Assembly: GCA_013115125.1 (NCBI GenBank)
Contig: JABANN010000176.1
Location: 1 to 56,825, forward strand
DNA: 56,825 bases
Direction: 5' to 3'
Origin: Perkinsus olseni
Lineage: Eukaryota > Perkinsozoa > Perkinsida
A program made the position numbers and the translations under genes. The notes beneath the pieces were generated by a model. That model ran no database searches. It was not told the DNA's origin and saw only the letters and a program-made list of their open reading frames with translations. Shown piece after piece: positions 33,142-43,008 of the stretch (the first letter of the stretch is position 1; every line of letters begins with the position of its first letter).

Positions 33142-33419
33142 GGCGGACATGTTTTTTATCGACAAGTTGAACTGGATTTTATTATAATAGACGCGTAAAC
33201 ATAATATTATGTTTACGCGGATTTTTCTGTCGCGTGCTGTTCTTCGGTTCCGAGCGCGTCGTTAGTCACGTAGTTTGAGAGGAAAGCAGAAAGTCCATTT
33301 CCATTTCGAGCTCCCTGGTGGAATCGGCAGTACCACAGCATTTTTGCTCCTCATCCATCCATCCTCGTCGTCGTCGTCTTTCTTTCTACAGCACCATAGG
33401 AAATGTTGCAGCATTCGTC

Positions 33420-36400
33420 GTCGTGGGTAAAAGGAAGGGGGCAAAATTCTGGAGAAGCCGGGTTGCGGTTCAATCATGTGCGCTCTCGGCCACGTCGTGT
33501 TGTGTACTCGGAACTTTTGGGCGTCGTTTGAGTGTGGGAGTTGCGAAAGGAGTGGTATTTGTTCAGGTTTAAGGAGCTGTCTGATAAGCCCGACCTCGAT
33601 AATGGAGACCTCCTGCATTTGGGTAAGCACTCCCTCTCTCGTTATGGTTATTCCAGTTATTGGTCATGGAGTGGTACTCAGTTTCCCAAGTGTACCCGTT
33701 TTCGGGTAAAATCGATGATATCATCCATTCAACCGTTTCCCTTTTGTTTGTTATTATGAAGTGCAGAGGTCTTCCCCCATTCCTAATAATTTAATAGTCG
33801 CCCTCTCGCTGCTCAGGTGCGGTGTATGTCCATGGTTCGGGAGAGTGTGAACAGCTTGGGTTGGGAGATGCTGTCCTGGAGAGAAGGAAACCGACGAGTA
33901 TCGATAAGATTTGCATGTCCACGTTGGGATACAAAATAACGGTAGTACCGGGTTTGAGGGAGAAATCGTTCGTCGTTTTGCCCATAGACAATACACGTGG
34001 ACGCTGGAGTCTCTAGCTGTCGTACGGTCCGTAGCTGTATGCATTGGACTGTGGTTATGAATGCTATCGGCAACTGCTCGGTGATAGAATCGAAAATGCA
34101 TGGTAAAAATGAGTAGAATTTTTACCGCATACCATCATGGGGATAATGGAGGTTAAGTCATAGCGAAGAAACGACTGGTCTTCTGTTTCGCTTCTCATCG
34201 GAAATGCACGGTCTGTAGCGTTTCTGTCCGCTAGTTAGCTATTTCATTCTGATGCTTAGGTAACGCAGATTGCAGTAGGGGCTCTGCACACTCTAGCACT
34301 GGATGCCACATCGGGGAAGGTGTAAGAGGGGAGAGAGTATTGTCGTCCTTCATGATGACTCGGTGGAAAGTTGGTATTGGTTTCATCATCCAGTGGTATG
34401 TACTTAGATTCTCTTGGGGGTGTAATGATGATGGTGCGCTCGGCCGCCTCGGTCCCGAGAATCAGCCCAGGTCGATTGATGGAATGGAAGGTACGAAAGG
34501 TGTGGTATGATTTTCCAAAATCACCTGTAGTTTAGTTTTGTCGATGTGAGAGAGCGAGCTCAAAATTTTTAACGGAGCTCCAACGCTGAGGGAATCATCC
34601 CGCGGATTTACCGGCGAAAATGAATTCGATAAATCTCGGAAATCATGAGCCCTATTTTCAGGGGTGGCTGTCCGTTCGATCGCTGCCGGCGATAACCATT
34701 CAACTTTCTTGGATGACCTTGGTCGAGTATGGCTATGCGGGACCTATAAGGTGAGTGCAGCTCGACTGCTTGGGGTAGCGAATCGGGGGTGGGCTTGGAG
34801 AACACTTGGTACGAGTGGGTTACTCTCTGAGCCTAACTACTTGAAGGCGGTATCTTCGTATATTTCTTCCCCTTCTTACCAACTATGCTGTGGAGGCAAT
34901 GGTGGAATAAGTTGAGTTTTTGGTTGTACAGAGAATTGGAATGCACGACGTGCGTCCTGTCACCACAGTCCTCCGACGGGCCGGATTTTTTGTGTCTCAC
35001 ACTGTAGGAATTGCGTGATGTATGATATTCATTTTTGTGGTTATTATTAGTTTTTTCGAATATTAGGAGACGGTCAGGGAAGAGTGAGAAAACAAATTCC
35101 GCGACGCTGATGGGAAATTGCGCAGATTGGTGGTTGTCGTTCTTACTAGTGCGTGCCAGAAAATATCTCTTTGATTGTGTAGGATTCTGCGGGCTACCTG
35201 GGATTCCCAAACTTCATAAAGGGTATGAGCGCGGAGCCGCTGAAGCGCAGCTACGACCCTGTCCGAGTGCCGGGGTTGGGGACGTCGACTAGCCGAGCGG
35301 TGGCAATAGCGAGTGGAGCTAATCATACAGTAGTGGCCGTGGAAAGCAGTAGAGGTGGAAGGAGTTCTACAGCTGCAAGTAGGAGGGATCGAACTGGGGA
35401 CCTCTGAGACGAGAGGATGATTGCTTAACGGCTGGGCTAATTGTGACCGGTGTCTGAGGAGTGGTTTTTCGCTCAGAGAGTCGGATCCTTGAGGTTTATG
35501 CCTGGGGTAATGACGAGTTCGGCCAGCTCGGTCACGGAGGAAGTGGAGATGAAAACCTCACTGGTAATACCAGCTAGATTCGTCTATGCCAGGTGCCGGG
35601 ATCGAACCCGGGTGCTTGGCATGGGAGTTGGTCCTGTCGTTAGAGGAAGAAGCGGTGTTATTGAAGCATACTAGAAGGGCCAAGCGAGCGACCTCCTACA
35701 AGCTGCATCCTCACCCGCTGAGCTGGAACAAAAAGGAGCGAGGCCCGCTTGACCGCGTATATGCTACGGCCAACTGTAATACCTTAACGGGACGGTATTT
35801 TCGGAGTTCGAGATGGTTTTGATTTACGTAGAATTTCATCTATGATTTCGAAAGCGCATATTCATGGCGCTTGTGTTCTTTTTGAGGGGGCACAAGGCGA
35901 GTTGAACCATTTTGTGGTTAATTTATTTTTTGTCGCGCATCTGTAACTGAGTATTTTAACCTGATACCCACGTCCACTTGGAGACGGAATTATCGGTTGT
36001 CAATGTGTAAGTAGCATAAACTGGTTATCAATGGTAAAGTAGCATAAACTGGTTATCAATGGTAAAGTAGCATAAACTGGTTATCAATAGGAAAGTAGCA
36101 TAATCTGGTTATCAATAGGAAAGTAGCATAAACTGGTTATCAATAGGAAAGTAGCATAAACTGGTTATCAATAGGAAAGTAGCATAAACTGGTTATCAAT
36201 GGGAAAGTAGCATAAACAACTCGACCATAATTTGTAGGTACCTTCCTGGTCACTGAGGAGGGGAAGGTGTTTGGCTGCGGGTTGAACAACTTCGCGCAGC
36301 TTGGGCTGGGCAAGACCACTGCCGAACCTATACGTAATAATAAGGGGCGATCTCTCGCGTCGTGGTCTTCTCTCGGTGGTTCTGATGCAGCCGCGTGTAA

Positions 36401-37196
36401 CTGGGCAATACGATCGTAGTTGTCAGTGAGGGCGAGTGTCAGTGGTCGGATGAATTACGGGAGGAGTGGTATGGCATCGGTCGTATTCTTAGCACGAGGG
36501 TGGTACGAGTGTTACTAGCCGTGATTGATTGGTGGTATCTTTATGTCATGCTGGTTGATGACAGGTTATCCTGTAGAAATCAGTAGTCTAGCTTCGGACA
36601 CGCTTGGATCTCCGGTGAAGGAAATAGTGGGAGGGAGTTTCCATACGGTTGCATCGACGAAGGCTGGAGAAGTGTAAGATGAGGACATCTTGGTCGTCTT
36701 GCTGATCTTGCATTTTCTCAACACATTAGGTTCACGTGGGGTCGACGCGACTACTCTGGATTGGGCGGAGGAAGCGAAGATGTGACGACCCCGACGAAGC
36801 TGAAGTTGACAAATATTACACATGTCGCCGCTGGCGGCTCTCATGTAAGTTGGTAATCGAGAGGTCCCTGGTTCGATTCCTGGGTATGGCATTTTAGGCA
36901 CTTGCATGCACGACCAGTGGGGATTTCTATACCTGGGGATTTGGTGAGACTCACCAGCTTGGTAATTGCCCCCGGGACATATCCAAAGGTAGAACCATGG
37001 AAGATACGGAATAGGTCGGGAGAGAGTCCACTGGCCTATGGTTCAGGTGCGACGAGTTCCACTGATGCGACTGATGAACTCTCGCCTTACTTGGTCCAAA
37101 GTAAACAACTCGAGTCGAAGTTTGTCCTCCAGGTGAGATATCGATCGCGTGATCGATTTAGTATTTCTCACTCAGGGCGGGAAAAGAGTCTTCTAA
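33420..37196 (+). CDS. RCC1: RCC1-repeat protein, probable Ran guanine-nucleotide exchange factor
   Basis: A basic N-terminal piece with FNHVRSRPRRVVYSE leads into seven-blade RCC1 repeats: VYVHGSGECEQLGLGD, VTQIAVGALHTLALDA, SWGCNDDGALGR, AAGDNHSTFLDDLGRVWLCG, AIASGANHTVVAV, VYAWGNDEFGQLG, VFGCGLNNFAQLGLGK, EIVGGSFHTVASTKAGE, FTWGRRDYSGLGGG and HVAAGGSHALACTTSGDFYT. The C-terminal SKQLESKFVLQ matches RCC1's GKQLENRVVL. RCC1 sits on chromatin and loads Ran with GTP; related repeat proteins have other roles, but the C-terminal match supports true RCC1. Two ends are possible: TAA at 37194-37196, or a further splice to FGTDHVIIILILK ending at 37258. One intron holds a 28-bp tandem array. The start codon is not settled. 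Confidence 0.85.
35378..35450 (-). repeat. nearly full-length tRNA-like sequence, antisense, RCC1 intron
   Basis: Minus strand: a D-arm-like ATTAGCCCAGCCGTTAAGC, an anticodon-like stem (CTCT/AGAG), then AGGTCCCCAGTTCGATCCCT. Confidence 0.6.
35589..35640 (-). repeat. tRNA-like half, antisense, RCC1 intron
   Basis: Minus strand: CACCCGGGTTCGATCCCGGC, then ACCTGGCAT, with a perfect T-stem. Confidence 0.6.
36008..36215 (+). repeat. 28-bp tandem repeat, about 7.5 copies, in an RCC1 intron
   Basis: The unit is GTAGCATAAACTGGTTATCA plus an 8-base variable end (ATAGGAAA or ATGGTAAA). It sits in the intron before the exon with FGCGLNNFAQLG. Copies differ by only one or two bases. Confidence 0.9.
36845..36897 (+). 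repeat. 53-base RCC1 intron that is a tRNA-like half, sense
   Basis: The frame GGSH | ALACTTSGDF fixes the ends exactly. The intron starts GTAAGTTGG, has GAGAGGTCCCTGGTTCGATT, CCTGGG, then TATGGCATTTTAG. Nothing else is in it. Confidence 0.85.
37133..37175 (+). repeat. 43-base RCC1 intron with ATCGATC...GATCGAT palindrome, family E
   Basis: GTGAGAT then ATCGATCGCGTGATCGAT, ending CTCAG. It is the same core as the RING-gene intron. Confidence 0.65.
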
Positions 37197-37440
37197 TATC
37201 TAGGTTCATTTGGAACTGATCATGTAATTATAATTTTAATATTGAAATCACTTTGTAGGTTATATAAAAGTTTTACTATATAGTAAGCGTCGACTTTTCG
37301 CGTGGTACTTATTAGCAAAAGAGTGCCTCCTTAGAAGTGATAGAATAACCGTTAAATATCTGTGTGTTTTGGATGGTATCAATTCCCGTTAACGGGGCCT
37401 GCTTGGAGATGGTGAGGGTGCAATCGATCATCGATCATTC

Positions 37441-39973
37441 ATGGTTCACTCTATGGACGATCGATTGGACATGATAGTTGAATCTTTGGAAGATTTTCCC
37501 AAAGTTGTACAGAATACTCGGGGTAGTTACGTATTGTTCAGGTTGGTGGAGGATCCCAGCATTCGGTAGAGCTGGCGTGGACTGGTAGTAGCGTTGAGAG
37601 GGAGGGGCATATGGCACAGAGTGTGAAGACAGCAGCTCGGAGGATCAAAGCTGGGGAGATAAAGGGTGGGCATCTTTGGTTCAAGCTGGCAAATGGCGGG
37701 AGAGGTTCGAACGCTTGTTAGACGTCGCTTACTACTAATAATGCGTTACTAGATATCAGGAAAATCGTATTTTTTTCGGGAGCCGTCGAGGGCTGTTTCT
37801 CGCGTTGCTGTTGTATTTGGCAAGACCGTCGGTATTCCTATCCTCTTAGGGGCCGAGCGGAAGAGCTCGTAATTGTATTAATCGTAGAACATGAGTAGAG
37901 AGCCCTTCAGTGGTTCATCGTTCCATGGAAACGATAGTTCATAGAAAGATATCATCATAGGAATATCATAGAAATTTCCGAAGTTGACTCCATAGCGATA
38001 GATGGTGTCCCTTCTTTGCGTCAGATGTGTGGCTAGGGGCTGATGATCTGTTGGGCCGAGAAGTGATGCTGGATGATGGCACGGAGGGGAAGATAACATC
38101 GAAGGAGAAGATGAAGGATGATAGCGATCCGAAGCACGTTTACCATCGGTAAGGGGCTGTGTCAGAATTAGAGGGACGCCCCTTTTGTGCCAGAAGTGCT
38201 TTGCGTGTTTTTACGTCTGTCGTGTACACGAGAGAAGGCCTTTCTTAAGATGTGCGGTTGATATACCGTAAGAAGTATCTTTACCATTATTGAGGAGAGG
38301 ATACATAGAGCTTTGTGATGAAGAGCTCGGATGGAAATATGATTCACTTTCGCGCGCGCCCGTGAGAAGCTGAACCGATCGGCTTCAACGGGAATGGAAA
38401 ATTTCGTCAACATTGAGGTTGATGGGGTGAGAGGAAATGGATTTGAAAGTTCACGGAATCGATAACGAAATTTGATTTACTTTGCGCCTGAAACGCTCGA
38501 CTTCAACTGAAATGAAGAATGCATCTCAAAATCGAAAAAATAGCAGCATAAAATATCAAGATTTTTTCGGACCGTGAAGTCGAAAGTGGTTTTGTGAACT
38601 TATGAAAGCGTATTAAGCTCACGATTATCAGATGGTTCTACATCGTCACCATACCTCCCTCGGAGCCCCTCGGAGCAGCAGCAGCGGAGCCAGCACCGAA
38701 GAGACGGCGAACGGCGTCTGGCCGGCCTAGCTCAGCGTCGTCTGTATCTAGTATGGGCGAAGGGGGCAGCCACAAGGCTTCGACGAGGTTAGGGGTTGAG
38801 GGGGAAAGCGCGCGCCCTGGTGATGGATTTGTTGTTGTTTCAGAGTTCTTAGAGCGAAGGAGGCCAAGGAGGCTGTTGAGAGGAAGGAATAGAAAATACA
38901 TTGGCATTGGGAAAGTTGCATAAACGTCGCGCACGCGAAAGAATATAATTCCCATCACTACGGTCACATTATGAAGCTTCGAAAGGTATTTGGTGATGAG
39001 ATTTCGTTTCTTAATAGTGGCGTCTGGGATGGATCGGTGGAGGTTGAGTCGTGGAAGATACGCAGAGGTTGAGTCGGGGAAGATACGCAGAGGTTGAGTC
39101 GAAGAGTGACCAAAGTGGAAGATATTTGGGTCTCTTTTGGAATTCGACTGTTGGGCGGTTTTTTTCACGCACTTTTACTAAGACGTTGTATTGGAAGAAG
39201 TTTTCGATAGAATCGTCTTCTAACTTCTGAGGGTTCGTCGTTTATGTCCTTGCAAGCCTTCCCGATGTTTTGCCGGCTACTGCGGGAGGATTGATGATGG
39301 ACCATGAGGAAGTCGAGCAAGCCGGGGTGATAGAACGGGAATTGGTGTGGGTGTGGGTGGTATCTTTGATGCCGTTTAGAAGATGAATTGTGAAGGAGGA
39401 GGAGGGCTTGGGGCATCGCCTTCCTATAGAGGCTCTTATGCTAGTATTGTGGTCAACGCGAAAGGTAATAGTAGGGCGGTTGGATGGCTGGCTTACCAAA
39501 GTAAAGAAAACGCGGCTCTGAAAAGCAACTATCAGGGTAGGAGTGAGCAGCCATAGACAGCACCCTGTAGTAGGGTTTGCGATCTCATTGATTGGGGTTG
39601 ATCGGTTTACCGTCGATCGGGCGACCGTTAGTTGTATGATCCATTCGACCAGGGACGACGTTCTCCTTGATCACTCGGTCTACCTCGTCTCGTCCCAACG
39701 TTAGCGGTTTATCGTCGATCGGGCGACCGGTGGAGTTGACGAAATTTGGGTATTAGGTTTCGAGAATATATTTCCCGCTGACTCATTTACTTTAACGTTG
39801 AAGTGCCCGGACGATCGATTTGGTGCGGCTCAGGTGAACCGTGGCGATATGAGGACTACCAGCTGGGGGATTTGTGGATACCCATGGGAGGTCCTCCAGT
39901 CGATAAGGCTGCACATTTTGATTTGCCTGATGACGGCGGGGAGGTGGTGGGAGGTAGTGAGGGAGGGGTGTGA
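37441..39973 (+). CDS. uncharacterised, probably nuclear protein
   Basis: The start ATG opens MVHSMDDRLDMIVESLEDFP and KVVQNTRGSYVLF. Later plus-strand exons look coding: SVKTAARRIKAGEIK; GADDLLGREVMLDDGTEGKI; EPLGAAAAEPAPKRRRTASG then RPSSASSVSSMGEGG; VLRAKEAKEAVERKE; YRGSYASIVVNAKG; and a final one, YEDYQLGDLWIPMGGPPVDK, ending GGEVVGGSEGGV with TGA at 39971-39973. The PKRRR stretch looks like a nuclear localisation signal. GREVMLDDGTEGKI has the feel of a small beta-barrel (Tudor/SH3-like) reader, but this is a guess. Joins between exons were not all verified and two genes cannot be excluded. Confidence 0.45.
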
Positions 39974-40439
39974 TCGGGCTGAGAATTTTTATCTGATCGA
40001 GAAACTTTCGGATCAGCTTTAGAATACCGCCTTTTTTGTGAGGGATAATTTTTGCGCGTTTTGCTATTAATGAGGGCGGCGTGAATAAGATTGCAAATCT
40101 GGCTTCTGTCCGATTTGGATTGGCGAAAATTGAATTTGTGTTGTTCGCACGAATCTCGGACCGGGCCGATTGTATGCCAAGATTCTTTCTCGCTTGAGAT
40201 TTGTATGCTAAGAATCTTCAACTGAAGATTCTTTCTCCGTTCGACCGAGATGGATCGGAATTATTACCGCTCGAAGAGTCCGGTGAACATAAATCACGAG
40301 AAAATCTGAGTTTTCGTCGTGTGTGAAGAGACTGACTGATTGAGAACCCCTCAAGCCGCGGGGTTCGCCATCTGCAGTCTAATCAGCGTAATGAATAGAA
40401 TTCGGCTCATGATGGGATCAGCGAGAACATTACGAGAGG
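39974..40439. other. intergenic
   Basis: No exon recognised. Short inverted words (AAGATTCTT/AAGAATCTT) lie near 40170-40235. Confidence 0.3.
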
Positions 40440-42366
40440 ATGTTGCGTTCAGACGAAATCATCCTTTCCGAATTCGTCGTTAACTTTGTGAAGAACCCTC
40501 CGGATTTGGCGAGGCGGTTGTTGGTTCTGGTCGTGTTAACTATTCTCGAAATCACCGTTACCAAGGTGAGTGGGCGAAATATGTCGCGCGCCACGAAATT
40601 GTTAGGCGATGCCCTCGTCTCTGCCTGGATGGACGCCTTTGGTGACGGAGATGAGTTATCTGGAGAGGAAGAGCAAAGACGCGTAAGTCGACTGGGTGGG
40701 TTCTTTTCGGATTCAATTTCTCGATGGAATTTTGGTAAGATGAACCGATGGTATCTTGGGTTGAAGGCGGTTCTGGATAAGTAATAATCGATTACTGATT
40801 TTTCTGGCGTGATAATATCCGCCGCCATAGCAGTGCGATGAGTCATTTTCGTTTACCTATGCTGGCTCTGCCTTGCCTGTGTCTCGATAGGGTAGCCTTT
40901 CCCTGTGGTGATTTATTGAAGGAGTGGTATCGAAGAGAATGAGTCGATGAGATCTGCTGTGGATGCCACACCCTTCAGGTGTGGCATGCCTTGGAAGATT
41001 GGATTCCGAGTACTGGTGGAACCATTGTTCGCCTATGGTAAGTCGCAGGTATTTGAGATTGGCAGCAGCTCGGTGTCGTGGTTATATGAAAGAGAGGATA
41101 CCATCCTGTTTTGATACTCAACTAGTTGAGTATGACCATATGATGTATATTTTCGTGAGGGGACGCGCAATGATGGGTATCTTAGGTCGAAGCATGCTTT
41201 TAGTAATCTTGGCTTCTTCGTTCAGGCGGCATCGCTCTGATGGTATCTTGTGTTCTTGGCCGAGCTTTCCTGATGCTGTTCCTTCCTGATGGCGGCGTCT
41301 TTCTGGATTCCCTAGTGCTCACAATTCTGCCGAGTGTTGCTTGTAATTTAGCCGCTCTTACGCTATTCGGAAGGGTGCCAAGGTACGCCGGGAAGGGGTG
41401 TGGGGAGGATTTGAACCGGGGACCTTTTGGATAAGAGCGCTCCTTTCAGCCCAGTGGCCCACACGAGCTTTGTATCAGCATTGTTTGGCGTGTTAGTACA
41501 GAGGATTTTCCAAGTACTGTTGTATCGCAAGCGGAAGAAGGGTTCTAATCCAGTGGGGGTAGGCGGAGCGAAGCGAAAATGGTATCTAGTATTTTTCCGT
41601 CTTTCAGGTCGTCTTGCAATTTTTGTCACTCGGAGTGGTCCTTTACTCTATGAGTGTCGTACTTGCCGTGATAACCGCGGATATGTTTCTCGCGGTTGAG
41701 CCTAAGATACCATCGATACCAGCTAAAGCAACTTTTGCGGCCATCATCTTTGGTAATAAGGTTACTCGGTCGGTAGCCATTAATCTGAATCTTCCTTTCT
41801 CCTCTGAATAACCCTACGCTGGTGATGCAGTTTTTACGACCGTGGGAAGGTGGGAGAGGCGTGTCCTCTGGTCACAAGAGAATGCCTGTCACCGAAATTC
41901 GCGCTTCATCGCAGTCGTTGACGTGTTCGTTCAAGCACTGCATCAAAGCGTCCAAGGAAACGTTTCAACGTCAATCGTTTGGCAAAGCGTATTCCATTTT
42001 GTAGTGATTGTTCGGCGTCCTTCCGTTGATCATACTAGTACGGCGAATGTGCCATGTTATTTTCGCGTTTCTCGCGTCTCTTTCGTCGTCATGGTTGTCG
42101 ATATGATGGGGGGTTTACCGGTCCGCACGGCTTGCAGGCTCATCGTCTGGCGCGGCGTTCTCGCGTTTGCCGAGGAGGGCGGTGCTGCCATCCTGGGGGA
42201 AATTGTCTCCTCGGAAAAGAAGACAAAGGAAGGAGAGGAGAAAAGTCGCGAGGAAGATACTGGTACTAGTGGCAGACTCTGTCGGGACTACAGCACTTTT
42301 TATAGTACAATAGTAGCAAACGTGTGTGGCGAGGCTTTCGCGGCGAAGGGCCACAACTCGCGCTAG
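40440..42366 (+). CDS. multi-pass membrane protein, unidentified
   Basis: The first exon opens MLRSDEIILSEFVVNFVKNP and contains a membrane helix (RRLLVLVVLTILEITV). A family A intron follows (40567-about 40605), then MPSSLPGWTPLVTEMSYLER and a GTAAGT donor. Later plus-strand segments are hydrophobic: VWHALEDWIPSTGGTIVRL, a GRAFLMLFLPDGGVFLDSLV stretch with VLTILPSVACNLAALTL, VVLQFLSLGVVLYSMSVVLA and TFAAIIFGN. A charged tail (EKKTKEGEEKSREED) closes it. It could be a transporter-like protein of 8 or more helices. I do not recognise the family, and not every join was checked. Confidence 0.45.
40585..40600 (-). repeat. family A core, antisense, in a membrane-protein intron
   Basis: CGCGCGCCACGAAATT inside the intron GTGAGTGGGCG...TTGTTAG, which the frame supports (ITVTK | AMPSSLPG). 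Confidence 0.7.
41395..41465 (-). repeat. nearly full-length tRNA-like sequence, antisense to host gene
   Basis: Minus strand: a seven-base acceptor-like GTGTGGG pairs with CCCACAC about 67 bases later. In between are a D-arm-like segment and AGGTCCCCGGTTCAAATCC; the T-stem is weak. Confidence 0.55.
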
Positions 42367-43008
42367 CGAAATTAGGATCCCAGGTTCGATCCCCGCGAGT
42401 GTCGTGATGTTTGATATATAATTAATTTGTAATTACTATTACTGTGTGATACTATTACTATTGTATAGTATAGTAATTATAAAGTAATTCTTAGAATTTT
42501 CGGCTTGCGATGGGATGCTCGACAACTCGTTGTTGATTATTCGACTCCTGCGTCTTTGAGCCAGGACTGATGCTTCTGGAGAATCGGGTTGTCGATAAGT
42601 GTCATAAGCATGCTTCGACCTTAGATATGCCTCCGATACATAAGGGCTTCGGCGAGAGCGTGGCTGTTGTTGGTCGGAATCTTCCTGTTGTTGATGTTCT
42701 TCAAACTCTTCACTCCGCCATGTCAAAGGATCTGAGATGTCGCTGTGAGAACGGCTCAGGGTTTGTTCCAGTTGGGTCAATTAAAGGGCGCGTGACGGTT
42801 GAGCCGGGGATACCCGAGCGTCATAGTATAAATATTTGTAGCAGTGAATAATATCCTCGACAACTGACTAATTACGATACCAAATCTTTCGAAACTCCTG
42901 GGAAATTTCCGGTCGCATGCCGAAAACAGTATTGGCTGTTGCAACTACTGGGCGCGCGAAATACATATCTCGAAGATACCTCCCTGACGAGCCGCTATTG
43001 TTGCTGTC
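42367..43008. other. intergenic with tRNA-like half near 42370-42410
   Basis: GATCCCAGGTTCGATCCCCG, then GAGTGTC, is a sense-orientation tRNA-like T-arm. The rest, up to the myosin ATG, shows an AT-rich TATTACTAT block near 42430-42480 and no convincing exon. Confidence 0.4.

Noticed and set aside
33262-33630. 122-residue minus frame with a run of Asp
   Set aside because: It is antisense to the RCC1 5' region. The Asp run comes from a GTC microsatellite.
36008-36215. CRISPR-like array
   Set aside because: The 28-base units abut with no unique spacers, and this is a eukaryotic intron. It is a plain tandem repeat.
37441-37560. ING-family N-terminus
   Set aside because: The opening residues are weakly similar in style (acidic, helical), but no PHD finger or conserved ING motif follows.
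41395-41465. functional tRNA in the membrane-protein gene
   Set aside because: The seven-base acceptor pairs, but the T-stem keeps only two of five pairs and the anticodon arm is irregular.
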